Below, piece by piece: positions 6,772-13,573 of a stretch of 14,713 bases of DNA (position 1 is its first letter; each line of letters starts with the position of its first letter). The translations under genes were made by a program, and so were the position numbers. This DNA is from GWF2-50-93 sp041666985 (GTDB taxonomy: Bacteria > Verrucomicrobiota > Lentisphaeria > Victivallales > GWF2-50-93), in assembly GCA_041666985.1 (NCBI GenBank), contig JBAYFV010000048.1:1-14713 (forward strand), in the 5' to 3' direction. The notes below the pieces were generated by a model. That model saw nothing but the letters and a program-made list of their open reading frames with translations. It made no database searches and was not told the DNA's origin.

Positions 6772-7035
6772 ATGGCGGAATTAATTCATAAACACGGCAG
6801 GGGAAATGCCTCGGAAGTCAGGAAACTTGTCCAGGATGCGCTGGATGGGTTGGGATATTCCGACTATGTAGAGTGGAACGGAAATTCGTTTAGCGCCTCT
6901 GTAGGCCATGGATTTATTCTTGACCTCAAGGGCGATATCACCGATCATGACTTTATTGTTGAAAAATCGGAAGGTGCCATCGGAGACAAGGTTCTTTCCG
7001 AATGCAACAAGATTGCACAGAACTTGTCGAAATAA
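6772..7035 (+). CDS. Hypothetical 87-residue protein downstream of the HTH gene
   Basis: I do not recognise this gene with confidence. The product is a small soluble protein with no signal peptide or membrane segment. A predicted helix (ASEVRKLVQDALDGLG, 13-28) is followed by short strands (YVEWNGNSFSASVGHGFIL, 32-50; LKGDITDHDFIVEK, 52-65) and a C-terminal helix (IGDKVLSECNKIAQNLSK, 70-87). This helix-strands-helix layout, with a W-x-G in the first strand, vaguely recalls the small polyhydroxyalkanoate-granule-associated family, but that is weak. AGGGA about 11 bases before the ATG is a mediocre ribosome site. Codon use resembles the neighbours. Its closeness to the HTH gene suggests joint expression. 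A G-rich tract (minus strand) begins 20 bases after its stop. Confidence 0.65.
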   Translation: MAELIHKHGRGNASEVRKLVQDALDGLGYSDYVEWNGNSFSASVGHGFILDLKGDITDHDFIVEKSEGAIGDKVLSECNKIAQNLSK

Positions 7036-7054
7036 GGGCATTGTGAAACATTTT

Positions 7055-7070
7055 CCCGCCCGCCCCGCCC
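7055..7070 (-). other. G-quadruplex-capable tract
   Basis: The minus strand reads GGGCGGGGCGGGCGGG: four G-runs joined by single-base loops, meeting the usual G3+N1-7 rule. It lies 20 bases after the stop of the plus-strand 87-residue gene. In otherwise moderate-GC DNA this run is conspicuous. Whether it folds in vivo is unknown. Confidence 0.55.
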
Positions 7071-7101
7071 GCAATTAGACGTTGCTCGAAAAGGTAATTC
7101 C

Positions 7102-7195
7102 AAAATGAAATTTGTCTGAAAAGTAACACAGACATTCTTGTCTGTAGGTAGGTTCAAATTCCATTTTCAATCGCAGACAGGAATGTCTGCGTTAC
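7102..7195. repeat. Compound inverted repeat made of two matching hairpins
   Basis: Two units lie in opposite orientation: 7123-7145 begins GTAACACAGACATTC, and 7173-7195 ends GAATGTCTGCGTTAC. They match over 23 positions with three differences. Each unit also contains a perfect 7-base-pair hairpin: ACAGACA-TTCT-TGTCTGT (7128-7145) and GCAGACA-GGAA-TGTCTGC (7173-7190). The outer pair changes from A-T to G-C between units, so pairing is kept. A further arm pair, AAAATGAAATTTG (7102-7114) and CAAATTCCATTTT (7155-7167), is interleaved with one mismatch. It looks like a REP- or MITE-type palindromic element. Confidence 0.7.
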
Positions 7196-7323
7196 CCCGT
7201 TTTTGAGCCGCTGCTTATCACGCTGTTTACTCCTCATCCCGACTCCCTGCGAGGTTGCCTTGCAAAACATCATGATAATAATCCGAAATTCCAGCCGGCA
7301 AATGTCAAAGCTATTTCTTTACG

Positions 7324-7344
7324 GCTTCCCTTTTTTTTGGAAGC
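7324..7344. other. Small dyad with an A/T-only loop after secY
   Basis: GCTTCC and GGAAGC flank a 9-base loop, read on the minus strand as AAAAAAAAG. It lies about 75 bases after the secY stop and might act as a weak terminator, but no U-run follows the stem in either direction. Confidence 0.25.
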
Positions 7345-7419
7345 GGAATTGGCAGAACTATAAAATAATGGCTGAGTGAATATGAATAGAATTGATACCC
7401 ACGATTGACGGGACTGTTC

Positions 7420-8793
7420 TTACCGGCCTCTTCGGCTGCGAAGACGTCCGCGTTTGAGGAAGCCGTCGTAATTGCGCATTACGAGGTGAGATTCCATCTG
7501 GCTGAGAGTGTCCAGCATGACACCGACGATAATCAGAAGGCTTGTTCCTCCGAAGAACGAGGCTACCATGTAGGGAACGTTCATTTCTGCGGTAAGAATC
7601 GTCGGGAAAAGCGCAAGTGCTGTTAGAAATATTGCTCCGGCAAGAGTGATTCTCGTCATCGTGTGATCAAGAAATTCTGCGGTCGGCCTGCCGGGGCGTA
7701 TACCGGGGATATAGGCGCCTTCCTTCTTCAGATTTTCCGATATCTGAATCGGATTGAACTGGTTTGCAACCCAGAAATATGAGAATATCAGAATCATGAG
7801 GCCGTAGATGATCATGTAGGGAAAACTTTCTTGTCTGACGAAAAGACCAGCCAGTGTTGAACGGGTGAACTCTGTCGGTATCCACGCGAGAATCATCGGT
7901 GGAAACATCAGGATTGCGCTTGCGAAGATGATAGGCATGACTCCGGAGAAGTTAACCTTGAGCGGCATGTAGGTCGTGCCTCCCTTCATCTTGTTGAAAC
8001 CGACAATGCGCTTTGCCATCTGGATGGGGATTCGGCGCTGTCCCTGGGTGATCAAGATGGTGGCGGCAGTGACAAGGGCAAAGATTATAAAAAGAATCAT
8101 TACATGTACGCCTGTAAATCTCTGGCCTGATTCATTTATTCCGGTTTTTGCCATATCAAAAAGATGCAGACAGGAGGCGGGCATTCTGGAAATAATGCTT
8201 ACAGTTATTATCACGGAGGCTCCGTTTCCTATACCGTAATGAGTGATTTGCTCACCCAGCCACATGAGAAACATTGTGCCGCAGGTAAGAATGACAACCG
8301 TCATTAAAACAAAGGCAGGGCCTGGGTTGAGGACAAGATCCTGTCCGGGATGCGGCAACCCGAGACGTTCCGGCCTCATCATGGCCATTGCCGCCATTGC
8401 ACCCTGAACGACACAGATAACGAGTGTCAAATAACGTGTGTACTGGTGTATTTTCTGTTTGCCTACATCGCCTTCCCGTGCCATTTTTTCCAGCGCGGGA
8501 AGAACGGGGATGAGGAGCTGCATTATGATTGAAGCGGAGATATACGGCATAATACCGAGGGTTGCTATGGCAAAATGACCGAGTGCGCCGCCACTGAAGA
8601 GGTCAAACATCCCCATAAACGAAGCGGTGTCAAGCTGCCGGTACTGTTCAAAATATTCGCTCAGAGCTTTCGGGTCAATGCCGGGGCAGGGGATGTTTGC
8701 GGCAACGCGGCTTAACGCAACAATTCCCAGCATGATGAGAATTTTATTTCTCAATTCTTTGATTTTAAAACTATTTGTAAATGCCGAAAACAT
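7420..8793 (-). CDS. secY: Protein translocase channel subunit SecY
   Basis: SecY forms the ten-helix channel of the SecYEG translocon, which exports unfolded proteins and inserts membrane proteins at the cytoplasmic membrane. The 457-residue length and the start NSFKIKELRNKILIMLGIV are typical. Landmarks are the plug region after the first helix, SGGALGHFAIATLGIMPYI (about 66-84), the LGEQITHYGIGNGAS segment (about 184-198), QGQRRIPIQMAKR in the large cytoplasmic loop, and the C-terminal SHLVMRNYDGFLKRGR. It follows rplO after a 59-base gap, the largest inside the cluster, with only a weak ribosome site (TTGGAAT). It is the last gene of the run: no map, infA or rpsM follows. Confidence 0.97.
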   Translation of the reverse strand: MFSAFTNSFKIKELRNKILIMLGIVALSRVAANIPCPGIDPKALSEYFEQYRQLDTASFMGMFDLFSGGALGHFAIATLGIMPYISASIIMQLLIPVLPALEKMAREGDVGKQKIHQYTRYLTLVICVVQGAMAAMAMMRPERLGLPHPGQDLVLNPGPAFVLMTVVILTCGTMFLMWLGEQITHYGIGNGASVIITVSIISRMPASCLHLFDMAKTGINESGQRFTGVHVMILFIIFALVTAATILITQGQRRIPIQMAKRIVGFNKMKGGTTYMPLKVNFSGVMPIIFASAILMFPPMILAWIPTEFTRSTLAGLFVRQESFPYMIIYGLMILIFSYFWVANQFNPIQISENLKKEGAYIPGIRPGRPTAEFLDHTMTRITLAGAIFLTALALFPTILTAEMNVPYMVASFFGGTSLLIIVGVMLDTLSQMESHLVMRNYDGFLKRGRLRSRRGR

Positions 8794-8854
8794 AGTTAGA
8801 TTCCAAGATTAGTTTTTTTTCGGAAACGGGGTTGTATGAGCGTTCGACAGAAGC

Positions 8855-9295
8855 TTATACAATTTCGCATTTCCCGCCTGCAGCTTCAATTTTAGCCTTG
8901 GCGGAAGCGGAAAAATTGGTGGCTTTGACAGTGAACGCTTTTGTCAGTTCTCCGGTTCCAAGAACCTTAAGTCCGCTTTTCGACTTTGGAATTATGCCTT
9001 TTTTATGGAGAACGGCATCATCAATCAGATCTCCTGCTGAAAACAATTCCTCAAGCTTGGAGAGGTTGATGATATTATAGTCTTTGTGCATATGGCTTTT
9101 GAAGCCGCGTTTAGGCAGACGTCTGAAAAAAGGAATCTGACCGCCTTCAAAATACGGACGTATTGTGACACCGGATCTTGCTTTCTGACCCTTATGCCCC
9201 TTTCCTGCTGTGCCACCGGAGCCGGAACCATCGCCTCTGCCAACTACCTTGCGGCGTTTTTTTGAAGGGCTAGTAAGTAAATCATGGAGTTTCAT
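8855..9295 (-). CDS. rplO: 50S ribosomal protein L15
   Basis: L15 is a late-assembly protein of the large subunit that binds 23S rRNA through its glycine- and lysine-rich N-terminal tail. The 146 residues start MKLHDLLTSPSKKRRKVVGR and continue with SGSGGTAGKGHKGQKARSG (24-42) and EGGQIPFFRRLPKRGF (50-65), the diagnostic stretch. The C-terminal domain is complete, ending GGKCEIV. AGGA lies 9 bases before the ATG. It follows rpsE after 25 bases, so there is no room for rpmD (L30), which lies between these two genes in many bacteria. Confidence 0.97.
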   Translation of the reverse strand: MKLHDLLTSPSKKRRKVVGRGDGSGSGGTAGKGHKGQKARSGVTIRPYFEGGQIPFFRRLPKRGFKSHMHKDYNIINLSKLEELFSAGDLIDDAVLHKKGIIPKSKSGLKVLGTGELTKAFTVKATNFSASAKAKIEAAGGKCEIV

Positions 9296-9320
9296 TATAT
9301 TCAGTCCTATCGTTGTTATT

Positions 9321-9803
9321 CTAAATTAAATTTCTTCTTGAAAGAATTTCTTCCCTTGAACGGAGCATGGTGATGGCCTTGATGGTGGCTTTAACCACAG
9401 TTACCGGATTGGCCGACCCCATGGATTTTGCAAGAATATCACTGACACCGGCAAGTTCCAGCACGGCCCTCATTCCGCCGCCGGCTATAAGACCGGTTCC
9501 TTTTGAAGCCGGCTTAATCATCACTTTTCCCGCCCTGAATTTTGATTCGATGGAGTGTGTGATGGTAGACCCGTTCATGGGTACGGTGACAAGATTTTTC
9601 CTGGCGATTTCCCCGCCCTTGCGTATGGCGTCCGACACTTCATTCGCCTTGCCAAGTCCAGCCCCAACACGTCCTCTGCGGTCTCCGACCACTACAAGGG
9701 CGCTGAAACTGAAGTTCCTGCCGCCTTTGACCACTTTAGAGCAGCGGTTGACACTTATTACCCGTTCGTCAAACCCTGATGATTCCTGATTCCTGTTGTC
9801 CAT
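9321..9803 (-). CDS. rpsE: 30S ribosomal protein S5
   Basis: S5 sits near the mRNA entry and decoding side of the small subunit and affects translational accuracy. The 160-residue protein has the N-terminal double-stranded-RNA-binding-like domain (about 12-78, with SKVVKGGRNFSFSALVVVGD and GRVGAGLGKANEV) and the C-terminal domain (about 85-155, with PASKGTGLIAGGGMRAVLE and the SANPVTVVKATIKAI stretch). All expected segments are present. It follows rplR after 15 bases with a GGGAT-type ribosome site and precedes rplO directly. Confidence 0.97.
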   Translation of the reverse strand: MDNRNQESSGFDERVISVNRCSKVVKGGRNFSFSALVVVGDRRGRVGAGLGKANEVSDAIRKGGEIARKNLVTVPMNGSTITHSIESKFRAGKVMIKPASKGTGLIAGGGMRAVLELAGVSDILAKSMGSANPVTVVKATIKAITMLRSREEILSRRNLI

Positions 9804-9818
9804 AGTTTTTTATATCCC

Positions 9819-10184
9819 TTAAAATTGTAATCCGACGCTTCTTGCGGCATCGGCAAGAGCTCTGACTCTGCCGTGGTATTTGAATCCGCCCCTGTCAAAA
9901 ACAATAGTCTTGATTTCGGCGGCGACAGCCTTTTCAGCAATGGTTTTACCAATCTGTTTAGCGCCTTCAAGATTCGGTTTCGCATTGAGTTTTTTGAACT
10001 CAGGACTAATTGATGATGCTGAAGCGAGAGTTTTTCCGGAATCGTCATCAATGAGCTGGGCATAGATATGTTTAGATGTGATGCTGACCGAAAGGCGCGG
10101 TTTCTGCGCAGTTCCGGACAAGTTTTGACGGAGGCGGTTATGTCTCCTGACACGCTGGTCTTTTTTTGTTTTATACGTAGACAT
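9819..10184 (-). CDS. rplR: 50S ribosomal protein L18
   Basis: L18 binds 5S rRNA and, with L5, anchors it in the central protuberance. The 121-residue product shows the basic N-terminal tail (KTKKDQRVRRHNRLRQNLSG), PRLSVSITSKHIYAQLIDDD (29-48), and the C-terminal signature VFDRGGFKYHGRVRALADAA followed by RSVGLQF. GGAG lies 9 bases before the ATG. It is placed between rplF and rpsE as in the standard spc order. Confidence 0.97.
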   Translation of the reverse strand: MSTYKTKKDQRVRRHNRLRQNLSGTAQKPRLSVSITSKHIYAQLIDDDSGKTLASASSISPEFKKLNAKPNLEGAKQIGKTIAEKAVAAEIKTIVFDRGGFKYHGRVRALADAARSVGLQF

Positions 10185-10204
10185 CTCTTTAATCTCCAGA
10201 AAAA

Positions 10205-10744
10205 TCAGGCAACAGTCTTGCCTTCTTTAATTGTTATATGTTCATTTGCATAGCGTACCCCTTTGCCCTTGTAGGGTTCCGGCTTCTTGAATCGTCTGAT
10301 TGTTGCCGCAGCCTGACCCACAAGCTGTTTGTCAATACCAGAGACATTAATCTTTGTGTTGTTGTCCGTAACGGTAAGTTTTATACCCTCGGGCACATCA
10401 TATACGACAGGATGCGAGTATCCGAGGTTGAGAGTCAGCTTCTGTCCTGCAAGCTGTGCCTTGTAACCTACGCCGACTATTTCAAGATCCTTCTTGTAGC
10501 CTTCAGACACTCCGACAATCATTCCTGAAATGAGACTTCTGGCGAGTCCGTGCATTGTGCGCGCTGTTCGCGAGTCGTCAGCCCTGCTGACCTGAACGAT
10601 GCCGTTTTCAACTTTAACGCTGGTCATCGGAGGTAAAGCCAGGGACAGCTTTCCTTTCGAACCCTCAATGGTGATATCCCCGGTTCCAGCGGATGCCTTG
10701 ACTCCCTGGGGCAGGGGCAATGGTTTTTTACCTATACGAGACAT
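10205..10744 (-). CDS. rplF: 50S ribosomal protein L6
   Basis: L6 lies at the base of the L7/L12 stalk near the sarcin-ricin loop, where elongation factors bind. The 179-residue protein starts MSRIGKKPLPLPQGV and ends with the family signature FKKPEPYKGKGVRYANE plus a short tail; both L6 repeats are present. I chose the ATG at 10744 because GAGG stands 8 bases upstream and the family begins MSRIGK. An open frame continues upstream to 10777 but would overlap rpsH and adds residues foreign to L6. Confidence 0.96.
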   Translation of the reverse strand: MSRIGKKPLPLPQGVKASAGTGDITIEGSKGKLSLALPPMTSVKVENGIVQVSRADDSRTARTMHGLARSLISGMIVGVSEGYKKDLEIVGVGYKAQLAGQKLTLNLGYSHPVVYDVPEGIKLTVTDNNTKINVSGIDKQLVGQAAATIRRFKKPEPYKGKGVRYANEHITIKEGKTVA

Positions 10745-10770
10745 TAAATTATCCTCACATTTATTATTAT

Positions 10771-11166
10771 TTACCAAACGTAACAGAGAATCTCTCCGCC
10801 GACATTCATGGCGGCGGCCTTTTTCCCGCTGATAACTCCGCTGGGTGTGGAGAGTATCACAATTCCGAGCCCGTTTCTGATTTTAGGAATATCCGCGCTG
10901 GCGCAATAGATTCTGCATGATGGCTTGCTTACCCGTTTAATACCATCTATTACAGGCTTTTTATTGTGATATTTAAGCTTGATTAAAAGGTTTTTTACAA
11001 CTCCGTCCCCCTCGATGCTGTAGTCGATTATATACCCTTCCTCTTTGAGGACTGCCGCCACGGATGCCTTCATCTTGGAATTAGGAATGGAAATTTCTTT
11101 AATTGAAGCGCTTCCGGCATTTTTAACGCGTGAAATCATATCTGAAATATTGTCTTGCATACTCAT
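10771..11166 (-). CDS. rpsH: 30S ribosomal protein S8
   Basis: S8 binds helix 21 of 16S rRNA early in small-subunit assembly; in E. coli it also represses the spc operon by binding its mRNA. The 131-residue product begins MSMQDNISDMISRVKNA and ends with GIVILSTPSGVISGKKAAAM and GGEILCYVW, both family signatures. The ATG at 11166 has GGGAG 9 bases upstream. A longer open frame to 11289 runs back across rpsN and is not S8-like. I cannot confirm an S8 mRNA-binding structure here by eye. Confidence 0.96.
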   Translation of the reverse strand: MSMQDNISDMISRVKNAGSASIKEISIPNSKMKASVAAVLKEEGYIIDYSIEGDGVVKNLLIKLKYHNKKPVIDGIKRVSKPSCRIYCASADIPKIRNGLGIVILSTPSGVISGKKAAAMNVGGEILCYVW

Positions 11167-11180
11167 GTTTTTTTTCTCCC

Positions 11181-11366
11181 TTACCAACTGGCCTTGGTTA
11201 CACCGGGAATCTGCCCAGACAAGGCGAGCTCCCTGAAACATATACGGCAAACCTTGAATTTTCCGATGAATGCGCGTCTTCTGCCGCAACGACCGCAGCG
11301 GTGATAGGCCCTGGTGCTGAATTTCGGTTTTCTCTTAGCTTCTGCTATTTGACTTTTCTTAGCCAT
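11181..11366 (-). CDS. rpsN: 30S ribosomal protein S14, zinc-binding short form
   Basis: S14 binds the head of the 30S subunit. This 61-residue version is the short zinc-binding (C+) type, with cysteines 24, 27, 40 and 43 in HRCGRCGRRR and VCRICFRELA, rather than the longer cysteine-free paralogue that some bacteria use under zinc shortage. The C-terminus GQIPGVTKASW is standard. GGGAG lies about 11 bases upstream of the ATG. Its position between rplE and rpsH is the classical one. Confidence 0.97.
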   Translation of the reverse strand: MAKKSQIAEAKRKPKFSTRAYHRCGRCGRRRAFIGKFKVCRICFRELALSGQIPGVTKASW

Positions 11367-11393
11367 TATTGCAATATCTCCCGTTTATTTTAA

Positions 11394-11930
11394 TTATGAG
11401 GCAAAAGGCATGTCAAGCATCTGAAGAAGGTCGAATGCCTCCTCATTTGTCTTCGCGGATGTGACAATTGTAATGTTGAGTCCGATCTGTCTTTTAACTT
11501 TGTCAAGGTCAACCTCGGGAAAAACAGTGATGTCATTCAATCCGAAATTATAATTTCCGGATCCGTCAAAACCTGTCTTCGGTATCCCCCTGAAGTCTCT
11601 AACCCTTGGCAGGACGTTATGTGTGAGTCTGTCAAGGAAATCATACATCCTCTGCCCCCTGAGGGTGACCATAATGCCAACCGGCATACCGCTACGGAGC
11701 TTGAAGCTGGCAATGTTCTTCTTGGAGTTTTTGACAACGCACTGCTGTCCTGTAATCATGGAAAAGTGCTCCTTGGCCTCTGTAAAAGCATCCTTTTCCA
11801 TTTTTGTTCCGATTCCGGAAGAGAGTACAATCTTACGAAGCCTTGGAACTTCCAGATCGTTTTTATATCCGCGCTTTTTCTTTAAAGCGGGAGCCACTAC
11901 TTGTTTATATGTATCGCGTACATTCGGCAT
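11394..11930 (-). CDS. rplE: 50S ribosomal protein L5
   Basis: L5 binds 5S rRNA in the central protuberance and contacts the P-site tRNA and the small-subunit head. The 178-residue product has family segments VPRLRKIVLSSGIG (28-41), GQQCVVKNSKKNIASFKLR (61-79), GMPVGIMVTLRGQRMYDFLD (81-100), PRVRDFRGIP (108-117) and the C-terminal GLNITIVTSAKTNEEAFDLL. Only a modest ribosome site (AAGGGG) is visible. It lies 12 bases after rplX. Confidence 0.97.
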   Translation of the reverse strand: MPNVRDTYKQVVAPALKKKRGYKNDLEVPRLRKIVLSSGIGTKMEKDAFTEAKEHFSMITGQQCVVKNSKKNIASFKLRSGMPVGIMVTLRGQRMYDFLDRLTHNVLPRVRDFRGIPKTGFDGSGNYNFGLNDITVFPEVDLDKVKRQIGLNITIVTSAKTNEEAFDLLQMLDMPFAS

Positions 11931-11942
11931 TTTGTTTACCCC

Positions 11943-12239
11943 TTATGATGCCTTCCTGGTTTCGTCTTTTTTGTTTTCTTTTTCGCCCTTAACTTTGAGC
12001 TTTACACTGGAAATATGGACTGAAACAGCTCTCTCAATAAGTCCGCCCTTTGGATTTTCCGGAGTTTTCTTTACGGTACGTCTACCGACTTCCTGAAGTT
12101 TTTCAGGAGAAAGACCTGTCATTTCAAGCACAACCCTCTGTTTTTTACTTAGAACAGCGATAACTTTACCCTGTTCACCTTTCCATTTGCCGGAAATAGC
12201 TTCGACAATATCACCCTTTTTAATCGAAAACTTAATCAT
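11943..12239 (-). CDS. rplX: 50S ribosomal protein L24
   Basis: L24 is one of the assembly-initiating proteins of the large subunit and sits near the exit of the peptide tunnel. The 98-residue protein opens with the KOW motif (IKKGDIVEAISGKWKGEQGK, 6-25), followed by the usual GGLIERAVSVHISSVKL stretch, and ends in a lysine/glutamate-rich tail. Its ATG overlaps the stop codon of rplN (ATGA), and its GGAGG ribosome site lies inside the rplN 3' end, so the two are translationally coupled. Confidence 0.96.
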   Translation of the reverse strand: MIKFSIKKGDIVEAISGKWKGEQGKVIAVLSKKQRVVLEMTGLSPEKLQEVGRRTVKKTPENPKGGLIERAVSVHISSVKLKVKGEKENKKDETRKAS

Positions 12240-12598
12240 ATAACCTCCGGCGCAAGAGAAATTATTTTCATGTATTTATCGCGAAGTTCGCGGGCTACTG
12301 GTCCAAATATACGGGTTCCGCGCGGATTGCTCTGATCGTCGATTATTACCGCCGCGTTACGGTCGAATCTGAGATAAGAACCGTCTTCTCTTCGTATTTT
12401 GGCAGAAGTCCTAACTATAACGGCTTTGACAACTTCCGCTTTCTTGACGGTACCGTCGGGTATGGCCTCTTTAACTGCGGCCGTGACAATATCACCAAGA
12501 TGAGCGTAGCGTTTTCTCTGTCCGAGGACAGTTATAACCATAAGGCTTTTCGCTCCGGAATTATCAGCCACATCTAATCTTGTCTGCATCTGAATCAT
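12236..12598 (-). CDS. rplN: 50S ribosomal protein L14
   Basis: L14 lies at the subunit interface and forms intersubunit bridges with 16S rRNA. The start MIQMQTRLDVADNSGAK is almost invariant in the family, as are RTSAKIRREDGSYLRFDRNA (68-87) and the final ELRDKYMKIISLAPEVI. The length of 120 residues is close to the usual 122. GGAG lies 11 bases before the ATG. The last four bases overlap the start of rplX. Confidence 0.97.
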   Translation of the reverse strand: MIQMQTRLDVADNSGAKSLMVITVLGQRKRYAHLGDIVTAAVKEAIPDGTVKKAEVVKAVIVRTSAKIRREDGSYLRFDRNAAVIIDDQSNPRGTRIFGPVARELRDKYMKIISLAPEVI

Positions 12599-12619
12599 TT
12601 GCCGATATTCTCCAAAAAA

Positions 12620-12898
12620 TTATTTTTCTGCTTTTTCGATAATTTCCAGCAAACGCCATCTTTTCGTCCTGCTCAACGGTTTCGTTTCAACGATTCTGAC
12701 CGTGTCGCCGGTTTTTGCTTCTTCTTTCTCATCATGAGCAACATAGCGATTTCTGGATTTAACAACTTTTTTGTAAAGGGGGTGGGGGGCTCGTCTTTCA
12801 ACTTCGACAACGATTGTCTTGGTCATTGCGTCGCTTACGACAGTTCCAACCCTCTGTTTTCTTTGTCCACGCTTAATTTCAGTTTTTTCCTCAGGCAT
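12620..12898 (-). CDS. rpsQ: 30S ribosomal protein S17
   Basis: S17 is a primary 16S rRNA-binding protein with an OB fold. The 92-residue product contains QRVGTVVSDAMTKTIVVEVE, the basic RRAPHPLYKKVVKSRNRYVA stretch, then HDEKEEAKTGDTVRIVETKP and LSRTKRWRLLEII, all standard. I chose the ATG at 12898 because GGGA stands 7-8 bases before it; the in-frame GTG at 12904 would almost touch that site. It lies 28 bases after rpmC. Confidence 0.95.
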   Translation of the reverse strand: MPEEKTEIKRGQRKQRVGTVVSDAMTKTIVVEVERRAPHPLYKKVVKSRNRYVAHDEKEEAKTGDTVRIVETKPLSRTKRWRLLEIIEKAEK

Positions 12899-12926
12899 AT
12901 TCACTTCCCGGTTTTATATGGATTTA

Positions 12927-13124
12927 TTATTTTCCGGTTAATACCCGGCTTCTTAATTCTGTTTTGATCCTGGCGATATCGCGCCTGATATGAAATATTC
13001 TGGCGCTGTTCTGAAGCTGTCCTGTCTTGGCCTGAACGCGAAGATTGAGTCTTTCCCTGAAGAGTTCATCAATCGAGTGTCCGAGTTCTTCCTTCGTCAT
13101 CTGTTTTATTTCTTTGGCTTTCAT
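12927..13124 (-). CDS. rpmC: 50S ribosomal protein L29
   Basis: L29 is a small two-helix protein at the tunnel exit, next to L23, near the docking sites of the signal recognition particle and trigger factor. The 65-residue sequence begins MKAKEIKQMTKEELGHSIDE and continues LFRERLNLRVQAKTGQLQN then RIFHIRRDIARIKTEL, the family pattern. No clear ribosome site precedes the ATG, so coupling with rplP (32 bases upstream) is likely. Confidence 0.95.
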   Translation of the reverse strand: MKAKEIKQMTKEELGHSIDELFRERLNLRVQAKTGQLQNSARIFHIRRDIARIKTELRSRVLTGK

Positions 13125-13156
13125 AATATGTCGGTTGTTCCGTTTATAATTTTATT

Positions 13157-13573
13157 TTAGTGAATCGCTCTTGAGAGGAACTTGCAGCGAATACTGATTT
13201 TTGTCGATGCAAGATAAAGCGCCTCCCTTGCAATCGTCTCCCCGCATCCGCTGATTTCGAAAAGAACTCTTCCCGGTTTTATTCTCGCAACCCAGCCCTC
13301 CGGATTCCCTTTCCCTTTTCCCATACGTGTCTCAAGGGGTTTTGAGGTGACCGGCTTATCCGGGAACATCCTTATCCAGACTTTACCGCGGCGTTTCAGA
13401 TGACGGTTGATTGCAACACGCGCGGCTTCGATTTCGTTGTTCGTAATATAATCACGATCCAAAGCTTGGAGACCATATTCCCCGAAATCAAGCTTATTGC
13501 ATTTTCTTGCAAGCCCGGCAATACTACCGCGCTGTATTTTTCTGTGCTTTACTCTTTTTGGCATCAACGGCAT
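13157..13573 (-). CDS. rplP: 50S ribosomal protein L16
   Basis: L16 helps shape the A-site region of the large subunit. The 138-residue protein has MPKRVKHRKIQRG at the start, GKVWIRMFPDKPVTSKPLE in the middle, then RMGKGKGNPEGWVARIKPGR and a C-terminal region ending FLSRAIH. Two in-frame starts exist. The ATG at 13573 (MPLMPKR) has GGAGG 9 bases upstream, whereas the ATG at 13564, which matches the usual family start, would be 18 bases away, so I prefer 13573. Its first 50 bases, including the ribosome site region, overlap the end of rpsC in another frame. Confidence 0.96.
   Translation of the reverse strand: MPLMPKRVKHRKIQRGSIAGLARKCNKLDFGEYGLQALDRDYITNNEIEAARVAINRHLKRRGKVWIRMFPDKPVTSKPLETRMGKGKGNPEGWVARIKPGRVLFEISGCGETIAREALYLASTKISIRCKFLSRAIH

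Larger units (their letters stand above)
7036..7419. other. Gene-free stretch between two convergent transcription units
   Basis: This 384-base stretch separates the 87-residue gene from the end of secY. It contains the G-quadruplex-capable tract, the compound inverted repeat and a small dyad, listed separately. Short open frames on the minus strand (6945-7157) run through the repeats and lack ribosome sites. No convincing intrinsic terminator is visible for either side. Confidence 0.6.

Noticed and set aside
6193..7035. Possible integrated element at tRNA-Lys
   Set aside because: No integrase, and no second copy of the tRNA 3' end was seen in the window.
10745..10777. Longer N-terminus for rplF
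   Set aside because: It would overlap rpsH, and the family start MSRIGK at 10744 has its own ribosome site.
11167..11289. Longer N-terminus for rpsH
   Set aside because: The extra 41 codons cross rpsN in another frame and do not resemble S8; the start at 11166 has a good ribosome site.
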